Source: Candidatus Methylomirabilota bacterium (GTDB taxonomy: Bacteria; Methylomirabilota; Methylomirabilia; Rokubacteriales; CSP1-6). From it: a DNA stretch of 64,000 nt. The stretch spans positions 33,451 to 97,450 of the forward strand of contig DASYUQ010000126.1 in NCBI GenBank assembly GCA_036001065.1. Direction: 5' to 3'. Of this stretch, positions 53,048 through 60,569 are shown piece after piece (positions within the stretch are counted from its first letter, which is position 1; every line of letters starts with the position of its first letter). The notes beneath the pieces are model-generated. The model had not been told where the DNA came from, made no database searches, and worked only from the letters and a program-made list of their open reading frames with translations. Made by a program: the position numbers and the translations under genes.

Positions 53048-53962
53048 GTGACGGCTCTGCTCGTGCGCCGGGTCATCCGCCTGCTGGTGGTGTGCCTCGG
53101 CGTCTCGCTCGTGACCTTCTCGATCCTGCACGCCAGCGGCGACCCGGTCTCGCTGGTGATGCCGGAGGCGCCCGAGGCCGACCGGGTGGTCCTCCGTCAG
53201 GCGCTGGGGCTCGACGATCCGCTGGCCATTCAATTCTTGAGATTCTTCGGCAACGTGGCGACCGGCAATTTCGGCAACTCCTTCTTTCACCGCACGCCGG
53301 CCCTGCCCCTGGTGCTCGAGCGCATGCCGGCGACCCTGACGCTCACCGTGCTGGCCATGGCCTTGGCCCTGGCGGTGGCTGTGCCCGTGGGGATCTACAG
53401 CGCCGTCCGCCGGAACTCCCTGGTCGACCACGTGGCCACCGTGGTGGTGTTCCTGGGTCAGTCGATGCCCGTGTTCTGGACCGGAATCATGCTGATCCTC
53501 CTCTTCGCCGTCCAGTGGCGGGTCCTGCCGGTCTCGGGCTGGGAGAGCTGGTCGGCGGTGGTGCTCCCGGCCATCACCCTGGGGACGTTCTCGGCGCCCC
53601 TCCTCCTGCGCATCGTCCGCTCCAGCATGCTGGAAGTCGTCCACCTCGACTACGTGCGGACGGCGCGAGCCAAAGGGGTCTCCGAGTGGGTGGTGATCCT
53701 CCGGCACGCGCTCAAGAACGCGGCGCTCCCGCTGGTGACGGTGGCTGGCCTGCAGTTCGGCCTGCTCCTCGGCGGCGCCGTCATCACCGAAAGTGTGTTC
53801 GCCGTGCCCGGCGTCGGCCGCCTGATCGTGAGCTCCATCCGCCAGCTCGATTTCCCCGTGGTGCAGGCCGCCGTCTTCTTCCTGGCCATGATCATTGTCG
53901 CCGTCAACTTCGTCGTCGACATGCTCTACATCTACCTGAACCCCCAGATCCGGGTCCGGTAG
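53048..53962 (+). CDS. dipeptide-type ABC transporter permease (DppB)
   Basis: A 304-residue inner-membrane permease starting at GTG 53048. The DppB pattern is clear: RRVIRLLVVCLGVSLVTFSILHASGDP at the start, GLDDPLAIQFLRFFGNVATGNFGNSF near residue 55, a cluster of helices, and the ATPase-docking loop LDYVRTARAKGVSEWVVILRHALKNA near 200. The ending is DMLYIYLNPQIRVR. It pairs with the DppC-type permease five bases downstream to form the channel. Confidence 0.9.
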   Translation: MTALLVRRVIRLLVVCLGVSLVTFSILHASGDPVSLVMPEAPEADRVVLRQALGLDDPLAIQFLRFFGNVATGNFGNSFFHRTPALPLVLERMPATLTLTVLAMALALAVAVPVGIYSAVRRNSLVDHVATVVVFLGQSMPVFWTGIMLILLFAVQWRVLPVSGWESWSAVVLPAITLGTFSAPLLLRIVRSSMLEVVHLDYVRTARAKGVSEWVVILRHALKNAALPLVTVAGLQFGLLLGGAVITESVFAVPGVGRLIVSSIRQLDFPVVQAAVFFLAMIIVAVNFVVDMLYIYLNPQIRVR

Positions 53963-53967
53963 GCGCG

Positions 53968-54876
53968 ATGGCCGTCGGCACCCTGCCCCAGGAAAGCCTC
54001 GGCCTGCCCGCAGCGGCGCCGCAAACGCGCGAGCGGTCGCGGGCCTGGCGCAAGCTGGCCCGCAATCCGATGGCGCTGGCCGGGGGCGTCATCCTCCTCG
54101 TCGTGGTCGGCGCCGCCCTGGCGGCGCCCTGGGTGGCTCCGCACGATCCGGCCAAGCAGAGCCTCATCCGTCGCTTCTCGCCGCCGGTGTGGGCGGCGGG
54201 CGGACATTCCGCCCACGTGCTCGGCACGGATCAGGTGGGGCGTGACATCCTCAGCCGGATCATCCACGGCGCACGCCTCTCGCTCCTGGTCGGCGTCTCG
54301 GCCGTGGTCGTGAGCCTAGTCCTGGGCGTGGCCCTCGGCCTGCTCAGCGGCTACGTCGGCGGCCGGGTCGACACCGTCATCATGACCGTCGTCGACGTCA
54401 CGCTCTCGTTCCCCCAGCTCTTGCTGGCCCTGGCCTTCGTGGCCGCGCTGGGCCCCAGCCTGGTCACCATCATCGTGGTCCTCGGCCTGACCGGCTGGGA
54501 GCGCTACGCCCGCGTCGTGCGGGCCGAGGTGCTGGCCCTGCGGGAGAAGGACTTCATCGAGGCCGCGCGGGCCCTGGGGCTCGGCTCGACCCGCACGCTC
54601 GTGCGCCACGTGCTGCCCAACACCTTCTCGTCCATCACCGTGCTGTCGACGCTGCAGGTGGCTCAGGCCATCCTGCAGGAGGCCGCGCTGTCGTTCTTGG
54701 GCGTCGGCAGCGGCCGTACGTACCCGACGTGGGGCCAGATGATCGCGCTCGGCCGGGACTTCGTCACGGTGGCCTGGTGGCTGCCCACGTTTCCGGGCCT
54801 GGCCATATTGATGACCGTGCTCGCCATCAACCTGGTGGGCGACCGCCTGCGCGACGCCCTCGATCCGCGCGTTTGA
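53968..54876 (+). CDS. dipeptide-type ABC transporter permease (DppC)
   Basis: A 302-residue permease. After a polar N terminus (RERSRAWRKLARNPMALAGG) and the first helix comes HVLGTDQVGRDILSRIIHGARLSL near residue 85, the DppC signature, then the docking loop EKDFIEAARALGLGSTRTLVRHVLPNT near 195. It ends INLVGDRLRDALDPRV. It is the last gene of the receptor-DppB-DppC unit. No DppD/DppF ATPase genes follow, so the ATPases must be encoded elsewhere. A palindromic repeat begins at the base after the stop. Confidence 0.9.
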   Translation: MAVGTLPQESLGLPAAAPQTRERSRAWRKLARNPMALAGGVILLVVVGAALAAPWVAPHDPAKQSLIRRFSPPVWAAGGHSAHVLGTDQVGRDILSRIIHGARLSLLVGVSAVVVSLVLGVALGLLSGYVGGRVDTVIMTVVDVTLSFPQLLLALAFVAALGPSLVTIIVVLGLTGWERYARVVRAEVLALREKDFIEAARALGLGSTRTLVRHVLPNTFSSITVLSTLQVAQAILQEAALSFLGVGSGRTYPTWGQMIALGRDFVTVAWWLPTFPGLAILMTVLAINLVGDRLRDALDPRV

Positions 54877-54953
54877 GTCGGAGGGGGCCTGCACGGCCCC
54901 CTCCGAAGCCTCCCCCCAGGCAGGGTTGCGCGGGCGAAGCCCGCGCTCGAACG
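54877..54953 (+). repeat. two-hairpin palindromic repeat, copy R4
   Basis: TCGGAGGGGGC pairs with GCCCCCTCCGA (54878-54906) around CTGCACG. The linker CCTCCCCCCAGG follows, then GCGCGGGC (54928-54935) with GCCCGCGC (54939-54946) around GAA, then TCGAACG. It begins immediately after the DppC stop and could double as a terminator. Confidence 0.8.
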
Positions 54954-55015
54954 CGGCCCGTCAGCGCGCGTGACATCATCGCGCTCGCGCTCGAACCGTG
55001 TTCCTTCGCGCGTGC

Positions 55016-55021
55016 TATGAT
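55016..55021 (+). promoter_or_regulatory. -10 box near the start of the zinc ribbon gene
   Basis: TATGAT is followed by nine bases and ATG 55031, so the transcript would have a leader of only two or three bases. Confidence 0.4.
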
Positions 55022-55030
55022 CCGACGGCG

Positions 55031-55219
55031 ATGGGGGCGAAGGTTCCGTGGCTGCCGTCGGAGGTTCCGCCCGGCGCGAGGCCGGAGCGCTGTCCGCACT
55101 GCGGGCGCCCCGCCCTGATCCCCTGGACGCTCCGCCGCGACGATCGCACCAAGGTCGTCCTGCGCACCTGGATCTGCACCGAGTGCCAGACGATGGAGGA
55201 GCGCCCGGAGCCGGAGTGA
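55031..55219 (+). CDS. small zinc-ribbon protein, function unknown
   Basis: A 62-residue protein with two Cys pairs, CPHCGRP near residue 21 and CTECQTM near 52, which should form a zinc ribbon, separated by a basic beta-like stretch (TLRRDDRTKVVLRTWI). The codon pattern is strongly GC3-rich and the frame is bounded by a -10 box. No known family was recognised; the shape recalls small ribosomal-protein-like or regulatory ribbons. It stands alone between repeat R4 and a non-coding gap (55220-55369). Confidence 0.6.
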   Translation: MGAKVPWLPSEVPPGARPERCPHCGRPALIPWTLRRDDRTKVVLRTWICTECQTMEERPEPE

Positions 55220-55369
55220 GGCGGCGGGCTGCGGCGCCCTCCTCGACCACGCGCCTCGCGGCGGCTCCGCCCAGCGCTCCTCCATCGACCCGCGTGGACA
55301 TACCCCAGCGGCGGGAACGGGTCTCCGAGGGCGCCACAGCCCCCCGCCTCACCCGGCCCGGCGGAGCGA

Positions 55370-56458
55370 CTACTGGGGAGGCAAGAGGCCGGGGCTCGGT
55401 GGGCTCGGGGCGACGTCCCCGGGACCGCGCAGCCCGTTGATGAAGTCGATGAGCTGGCGCAGCCGCCCGTAGGACGTGCGGTTGAACGGCAGGCTCAGGC
55501 GCGGCAGATCGGGAAACTCGTTCAGCTCCTGCGGCACCGGTCCGGCCGTCTGGTCCACGGGCCCCTTCAGGATGTCCTCGAAGCGCCGCTGGAGCTCGCC
55601 CAGCTCGGCATCGGTCAGCGGGCGCTGGAGGCGGAACACCAGGTTGTCGCCCACGATCCGCGACGAGTGGAAGACGCGGTAGAAGCCGAGGATCTCCTCC
55701 ACGGCATCCCCGACGGTGTCCACGATGCGGTAGAGGCCGGCGTCCTCGGCCTCGATCAGCCCCCGCTCCACCAGCGTGGCGCCGATCCAGCGGTTCCAGA
55801 TCCACCAGTACGGCTTGGGCCCCGCCTCGACGAGCACCACGGGGACGATCGCCGACTTGCCCGTCTGAATGAGGGTGAGCAGCTCGAAGGTCTCGTCCAT
55901 GGTGCCGAAGCCGCCCGGGAAGAGGGCGACGGCGCTCGCCTCCTTCACCAGGAACAGCTTCCGCGTGAAGAAATACTTGAAGCTGATCAGCTTCGGGTCG
56001 GAGGCGATCCACGGGTTGGCTTCCTGCTCGAAGGGCAGCCGGATGTTGAGGCCGAAGCTGCGCTCGGCGCCAGCGCCCTCCTGGGTGGCGCCCATGATGC
56101 CGGCGCCGGCGCCGGTGACCACCATCCAGCCCGCCTCCACCATCCGCCGGCCGAACTCCTTCGCCGCGGTGGCCGCCGGCTCCTCCCCCGGCGTGCGCGC
56201 CGAGCCGAAGACCGTCACCTTGCGGACGTCGCGGTAAGGCGCGAAGACCTTGTAGCCGTAGCGCAGCTCCTTGAGCGCGGCGTTGGTGATCTTGAGGTCA
56301 CCGGACGAGGCGCCATCCTCGTGGAGCTTGAGCACGGTCGTCAGCATCTGCTGGAAGTAGCCGCGCCGGTCCGGCGGCACGCCGGCGGCATCGAGCAAGT
56401 TCGAAATCACTCGATTGGCGGCTTCGCTCTGCAGCTGATAGCGGCGGGGCTCAGGCAC
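55370..56458 (-). CDS. LOG family protein (nucleotide 5'-monophosphate phosphoribohydrolase-like)
   Basis: A 362-residue protein of the LOG/TIGR00730 group, long called lysine decarboxylase-like but known to cleave nucleoside monophosphates to base plus ribose 5-phosphate. KVTVFGSARTPGEEP near residue 82, VTGAGAGIMGATQEGA near 112 and ALFPGGFGTMDETFELLTLIQ near 180 (the PGGxGTxxE motif) are present. N-terminal helices and a C-terminal extension of about 110 residues make it longer than plant LOG, as in the bacterial large form. It starts at GTG 56458, seven bases after a TATACT box. Confidence 0.87.
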   Translation of the reverse strand: MPEPRRYQLQSEAANRVISNLLDAAGVPPDRRGYFQQMLTTVLKLHEDGASSGDLKITNAALKELRYGYKVFAPYRDVRKVTVFGSARTPGEEPAATAAKEFGRRMVEAGWMVVTGAGAGIMGATQEGAGAERSFGLNIRLPFEQEANPWIASDPKLISFKYFFTRKLFLVKEASAVALFPGGFGTMDETFELLTLIQTGKSAIVPVVLVEAGPKPYWWIWNRWIGATLVERGLIEAEDAGLYRIVDTVGDAVEEILGFYRVFHSSRIVGDNLVFRLQRPLTDAELGELQRRFEDILKGPVDQTAGPVPQELNEFPDLPRLSLPFNRTSYGRLRQLIDFINGLRGPGDVAPSPPSPGLLPPQ

Positions 56459-56460
56459 GT

Positions 56461-57357
56461 TTACGAGTATACCGCCCCGGCCACACCGGACCGCACAGTC
56501 AGAACGAGCCCGGCCACGACCAGCGCCCCGCCGCCGAGCGTGAACACGGTCAGCGGCTCACCCAGCAGCGTGACGCCCAGCAGCGCGCCCAGGACGGGCT
56601 GGACGTTGAGGAAGATCGCGGCGTGGGAGGCCGTCACGCGCTCGAGGGCCCAGTTCCAGACGAGGTAGCCGAGCGCCGTGATCACCACGGCGAGGTGGAG
56701 CGCGCCGAGCAGGGCCCCGGCCGTCCAGACCGGACGGCGCCCGCCCATCCACTCCACGAGCGCCAGCGGCACGAGCATCGGGATCCCCCAGAGGATCGAG
56801 CGCGCCGTCACGGGCAGCGCGGGATGTCGCGCCAGCACGGGCCGGCCGAGCAGCGAGTAGGCGGCGTAGGCGACGCCCGAGAGCACGAGCAAGAGGTCGC
56901 CGCGCCAGTGGGGCACGAGCCGCTCGGTGACGCCGGGGAGCCCGTTGACGACGACGAGGGCGGCGCCGGTGAGGGCGCAGGCGGCGCCGGCCCGTTCGCT
57001 CCGGGCCAGGCGCTCGCCGAGCAGCGCCGGCCCGAGCAGGAGCAGCGTGAGCGGCTCGACGGCGATGAGGAGCGCGGCGTTGGTCGCCGTCGAGCGGGCC
57101 AGGCCCCAGTGGGCGAAGGCGAACGCCCCCGCGAATCCCGCGACGCCCATCGCCGCCATCCGCCACTGATCGGCGCGGGTCACCGGCCCCGTCCACGGCG
57201 TCCGCCAGGCCAGGGGGACGAGGATCAGCGCGCCGACCAGCAGCCGGAGCAGCGCCAGCGTCGCCGGAGGCACCGCGTCGAGGACCACGCGGGTGGCGAC
57301 GTACGAGGTCGCGTAGACGGCGTTCGCCAGCAGGAGGGCGAGGTCGGCGAACGCCAT
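56461..57357 (-). CDS. EamA/RhaT-type drug/metabolite transporter
   Basis: A 298-residue protein with ten predicted helices in two tandem EamA repeats (first about 5-135, second about 150-290). ANAVYATSYVATRVVLDAVPP opens repeat 1, and LNVQPVLGALLGVTLLGEPLTVFTLGGGALVVAGL closes repeat 2, both typical. Members export amino acids, nucleobases or other metabolites. The substrate is unknown. A TATGCT box lies six bases before ATG 57357. Its stop at 56461 lies inside the promoter zone of the LOG gene downstream, so the two may share read-through. Confidence 0.86.
   Translation of the reverse strand: MAFADLALLLANAVYATSYVATRVVLDAVPPATLALLRLLVGALILVPLAWRTPWTGPVTRADQWRMAAMGVAGFAGAFAFAHWGLARSTATNAALLIAVEPLTLLLLGPALLGERLARSERAGAACALTGAALVVVNGLPGVTERLVPHWRGDLLLVLSGVAYAAYSLLGRPVLARHPALPVTARSILWGIPMLVPLALVEWMGGRRPVWTAGALLGALHLAVVITALGYLVWNWALERVTASHAAIFLNVQPVLGALLGVTLLGEPLTVFTLGGGALVVAGLVLTVRSGVAGAVYS
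56466..56471 (-). promoter_or_regulatory. -10 box of the LOG gene, leaderless arrangement
   Basis: TATACT on the minus strand, then seven bases, then GTG 56458. Confidence 0.55.
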
Positions 57358-57363
57358 GCCCCG

Positions 57364-57369
57364 AGCATA
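57364..57369 (-). promoter_or_regulatory. -10 box of the EamA transporter gene, leaderless arrangement
   Basis: TATGCT on the minus strand, then six bases (CGGGGC), then ATG 57357. Confidence 0.5.
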
Positions 57370-57464
57370 CGCCGCCCCGGCAGCGGGCGCTCAGCCCCGG
57401 GCGCGGCCCAGTGCCGAATGCGAGCGCCGATCTCGTCCCGAACTCGACGGAAACGCGCCGCGTC

Positions 57465-57554
57465 CTAGTGCCGTTCCAACTTGTTGATACTAAATCTGTC
57501 CACGAACGACGTACACGGTGCCTTCCTAGGCGCGAATAGTTGGAACGGCACTAG
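57465..57554. mobile_element. MITE-like 90-bp element, copy 3
   Basis: It has perfect 17-base terminal inverted repeats, CTAG at both ends and the same core as 49557-49646. The right-end CTAG (57551-57554) supplies the TAG stop of the ACT-domain gene. Confidence 0.8.
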
Positions 57555-57964
57555 CCGATCCCGAGGGCCTGAGCGGCGCGCTTGAGGTCGCGGGGCTTGA
57601 CCCAGAGGATCACGCCGTAGCGGCCGGCGCCGGCGCAGACGGCGTCGGTGGCGGTGACGTTGATCTTCGCCGCCGCCAGTCTCCCCAGCACGTCGGCGAC
57701 CGCGCCGACGCGGTCGTCGCCCTGGACGAGGAACCCCTTCTTGGGGCCTTTCAGCCTCCACTTGCCGGCCGTGGCCGCGGCCCGGAAGGCGGCCGGATCG
57801 GCGGGGATGAAGTCCAGCTGCGAACGCTTGCCTTTCGGAAAGCCCGAGAAGGCCAGCAGGTTGACCCCGGCTCGCCGCAATTGGCTCAGCAGCCGCAAGG
57901 CCTCGCCGGGTTTGTCCGGAGCTTCGACGTAGAAGTAGTCGACCAGTTGGATCGTCTCGGCCAT
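57551..57964 (-). CDS. tandem ACT-domain protein
   Basis: A 137-residue protein made of two ACT-like domains: the first opens QLVDYFYVEAPDKPGEALRLL (residues 6-26) and the second GFLVQGDDRVGAVADVLGRLAAAKINVTATDAV (about 77-110). ACT pairs bind amino acids and usually regulate an enzyme or transporter. No catalytic part is present. A GGGAGGGG site precedes ATG 57964. It follows pitA by 43 bases on the same strand. The TAG stop comes from the MITE end, so the annotated C terminus may be slightly altered by the insertion, although CTAG targets retain the original TAG. Confidence 0.8.
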   Translation of the reverse strand: MAETIQLVDYFYVEAPDKPGEALRLLSQLRRAGVNLLAFSGFPKGKRSQLDFIPADPAAFRAAATAGKWRLKGPKKGFLVQGDDRVGAVADVLGRLAAAKINVTATDAVCAGAGRYGVILWVKPRDLKRAAQALGIG

Positions 57965-58007
57965 GGCCCCCTCCCCTGACGTTGGGTGTCGCCGGCGCGA
58001 GAGTGTA

Positions 58008-59003
58008 CTACGCGCCGGCCAGACGCAGAAGGAGCCAGGAGGCCGCCGCGATCAGCGCCGAGGCGGGAATGGTGACGATCCAGGCCCACACGATGCGCCC
58101 CGCAACGCCCCAGCGCACCGCGGAAAAGCGCTGGAGCGAGCCGACGCCCATGATGGCCCCGGTGATCGTGTGGGTCGTGCTGACTGGAATGCCCGCCACC
58201 GCGGTGCCGATCAGCGTGATCGCGCCCGCCGTCTCGGCGCAGAATCCGCCGACCGGGCGGAGCTTGGTGATGCGCATGCCCATCGTCTTCACGATGCGCC
58301 AGCCGCCGGACAGTGTGCCGAGCCCCATCGCGGCATGCGCCGCCAGGACGACCCAGAAGGGCACGTAGAACTCGCCGCCGAGATAGCCGGACGAGAAGAG
58401 CAGCACCGAGATGATCCCCATCGTCTTCTGGGCGTCGTTGGTGCCGTGGCCGAGGCTGTAGGCGGCGGCCGAGAGGAGCTGCAGGCGCCGGAAGAGCCAG
58501 TCTACCCGGCCGGGGGTCGCGCGCCGGAAGACCCACACCGTCACCAGCATCAAGCCGAAGCCCGCCGTGAGACCGATCACGGGCGCCAGGATCATGAAGA
58601 TGCCGATCTTGATCAGGCCGGCCGCGATCAGAGATCCGACCCCCGCCTTCACGACGGCCGCCCCGGCGAAACCGCCGATCAGCGCATGAGAGGAGCTGGT
58701 GGGCAGGCCGTAGTACCAGGTGATCAGGTCCCAGGCGATGGCGCCGAGCAGCCCGGCCAGGATCACCCAGTGGTCGACGATGTTGGCCTCGACCACGCCC
58801 TTCCCCACGGTCTTGGCGACATTCACGCCGAAGCCGAACGCCGCCACGAAGTTGAAGAAGGCCGCCCAGAAGACCGCCTGCAGCGGAGTGAGCACGCGGG
58901 TCGAGACCACGGTGGCGATGGAGTTGGCGGCGTCGTGAAAGCCGTTGATGAAGTCGAAGATCAGCGCGACGAGGGCGATGAGCGCGATGACGGTCAGCAT
59001 CAA
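58008..59003 (-). CDS. pitA: inorganic phosphate transporter, PiT family
   Basis: A 331-residue phosphate permease with about nine helices. The two PiT signatures are present: DFINGFHDAANSIATVVSTR near residue 18 and SLGHGTNDAQKTMGII near 190. GLPTSSSHALIGGFAGAA (about 107) and GIPVSTTHTITGAIMGVG (about 277) are the paired substrate-binding repeats. It carries metal-phosphate in symport with protons or sodium. The start ATG 59003 overlaps the stop of the PhoU-like gene (TGATG), the usual arrangement for Pit with its DUF47 regulator. Confidence 0.92.
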   Translation of the reverse strand: MMLTVIALIALVALIFDFINGFHDAANSIATVVSTRVLTPLQAVFWAAFFNFVAAFGFGVNVAKTVGKGVVEANIVDHWVILAGLLGAIAWDLITWYYGLPTSSSHALIGGFAGAAVVKAGVGSLIAAGLIKIGIFMILAPVIGLTAGFGLMLVTVWVFRRATPGRVDWLFRRLQLLSAAAYSLGHGTNDAQKTMGIISVLLFSSGYLGGEFYVPFWVVLAAHAAMGLGTLSGGWRIVKTMGMRITKLRPVGGFCAETAGAITLIGTAVAGIPVSTTHTITGAIMGVGSLQRFSAVRWGVAGRIVWAWIVTIPASALIAAASWLLLRLAGA

Positions 59004-59617
59004 GCCATCTTCAGAATGATCCCCTCGATGACGTTGGCGACGTCCTCACAGCGATCGGTGATGATCTCCATCGTCTCGTAGATTTCCTTCCACTTGATGA
59101 CCTCGATGGGGTCGCTGGATTCGTCGAAGAGGGCGGCCAGGCTGTCGCGCAGCAGGTTGTCGGCGCTGTTCTCGAGCCGGTTGACCTCGACGGCGTGCTC
59201 GTGGAAGGCGGGATCCATCGTGCGCAGGCAGCGGATCGCCCGGTCCATCGACTGCACGATGGTGACGATCACCTCCGCCATCGCCCGGCAGGCCGAGGTC
59301 GGCTCCTTGATCCGGTAGACGACCAGCCGCTCGGCCGCCGCCTCGATGTAGTCGAGCACGTCGTCGAGCCGCGTGGCCAGCGCGTGGATGTCCTCGCGGT
59401 CGATGGGGGTGATGAAGGTCGTGTTCAGGCGCTTGACCACCTCGTGGGTGATCTGGTCGCCCTGGTGCTCGACCTCCTTGATCGCGTAGGCCTTGGCCCG
59501 GGCGTCGGCGAAGTTGTGGACCAGCTCATGCAGGAGGCCGGCGGCCCGGATGATGTGCTGGGACTGCTGCTCGAAGAGGTCGAAGAAGCGGACTTCCCGC
59601 GGGATGAGGTTGAACAT
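59000..59617 (-). CDS. DUF47 PhoU-like regulator of phosphate transport
   Basis: A 205-residue all-helical protein of the DUF47/PhoU-like family that accompanies Pit transporters. FFDLFEQQSQHIIRAAGLLHELV opens it. IKEVEHQGDQITHEVVKRL (about residue 47) and TPIDREDIHALATRLDDVLDYIEAAAERL (about 70-98) carry the acidic metal-binding motifs. NRLENSADNLLRDSLAALF and DRCEDVANVIEGIILK give the second repeat. ATG 59617 is used. It probably binds metal clusters and restrains uptake by PitA, with which it is translationally coupled. Confidence 0.88.
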   Translation of the reverse strand: MFNLIPREVRFFDLFEQQSQHIIRAAGLLHELVHNFADARAKAYAIKEVEHQGDQITHEVVKRLNTTFITPIDREDIHALATRLDDVLDYIEAAAERLVVYRIKEPTSACRAMAEVIVTIVQSMDRAIRCLRTMDPAFHEHAVEVNRLENSADNLLRDSLAALFDESSDPIEVIKWKEIYETMEIITDRCEDVANVIEGIILKMA

Positions 59618-59714
59618 GACCGATCGCCGTCGAGTGTAACGGAAACGGCGCGCGGGCGCCACTCCGGAGACACGTCGCCGCCATTGGTACCGAGATCGAG
59701 GAGAGGGGCGCGGG

Positions 59715-60299
59715 CTATTCGGTGACCACGTCCTTGGCCAGCGACTCCGACACGAGCAGGGCGCGGGTGATCTCGACCATCGGCCGGCGGGTGTCCATCG
59801 CTGCGCGGCGCAGCCGGCGGAAGGCGTCGTCTTCCGAGAGCCCGTAGCGGGCCATCAGCGTGCCCTTGGCCCGCTCGATGATCTTCCGGTCCTCCAGCCG
59901 TCGCTCGAGCGCCCGCGCCTCCCGGAAGCGGGCGATCGCGAGATCGAGGGTAGGGGCCAGCTCCGCGGGGCGGAGCGGCTTGAGGAGATACGCCATGACG
60001 CCCGCGGTGCGCGCCCGCTCGACGAGATCGTCGCCGGAGCGGCTGGTGAAGAGAACCACCGGACAGCCCTCGGTGGCCGCCACCCGGGCCGGGACCTCGA
60101 TGCCGTCCCCGTCGGAGAGACCGACGGCGAAGATCGCGACGTCCGGCCGCGCGCGCCGCAGCAGCGCCAGCGTGTCGGCGCCGCGCGCAGCCTCACCGGC
60201 GACCTCGCCTCCGGCCATCGAGATGGCCGCCCGCAGCTCGGCCCGCGAGCGTTCGTGGTCGTCCAGGATGGCGACCCGCCAGCGCGGAGTCCTCCTCAC
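59715..60299 (-). CDS. ANTAR-domain response regulator (NasT/AmiR-like) with degenerate receiver
   Basis: A 194-residue protein. Residues 8-125 form a CheY-like receiver (AILDDHE near 10, LFTS near 86, YLLKPL with Lys107). Residues 135-185 form an ANTAR RNA-binding domain (DRKIIERAKGTLMARYGLSEDDAFRRLRR) that acts by antitermination. The position of the phospho-acceptor Asp is occupied by Ala58 (VAIFAVGL), so the receiver probably cannot be phosphorylated. It lies downstream of glnB-amtB-glnA on the same strand, which suggests control of nitrogen genes, as for NasT. The start is GTG 60299. Confidence 0.85.
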   Translation of the reverse strand: MRRTPRWRVAILDDHERSRAELRAAISMAGGEVAGEAARGADTLALLRRARPDVAIFAVGLSDGDGIEVPARVAATEGCPVVLFTSRSGDDLVERARTAGVMAYLLKPLRPAELAPTLDLAIARFREARALERRLEDRKIIERAKGTLMARYGLSEDDAFRRLRRAAMDTRRPMVEITRALLVSESLAKDVVTE

Positions 60300-60476
60300 A
60301 TCGGGTAGAGGCGGGCAAGTGGGATGCCAGGGGCCGCCAGTGAAAAATCGCGGCCTTAGGCGGGCTCCGGGGGTCGAGGGCTGCCCGCGCCGGCGGCAGA
60401 GCGATCGCGACTGCCGCTTCCCCGAGCAGCAGTTCCGAGAACGCTACGGCCCGGCGAGGAGTCACCGGGGCGGTCG

Positions 60477-60559
60477 GTTCGAGCGCGGGCTTTGCCCGCG
60501 CCATCGACGATCGAAGCCGGTGGGGGGTGTCGGGGGGAGCGGCGGTCGCTCCCCCCGAC
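60477..60559 (-). repeat. two-hairpin palindromic repeat, copy R5
   Basis: On the minus strand a perfect 12-base stem, GTCGGGGGGAGC with GCTCCCCCCGAC (60529-60540 and 60548-60559), starts about 10 bases after the glnA stop. Then come an ACCCCCCACCGG linker and GCGCGGGC/GCCCGCGC (60483-60490 and 60494-60501), then TCGAACCG. Nothing else was seen in the 270-base gap 60300-60569. Confidence 0.75.
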
Positions 60560-60569
60560 TTCGATTCGT

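Noticed and set aside
53028..53051. Seven-codon ORF ending in GTGA at the DppB start
   Set aside because: AGGGAG inside it serves as an adequate Shine-Dalgarno for GTG 53048, and no promoter box precedes the mini-ORF, unlike the case at 40911.
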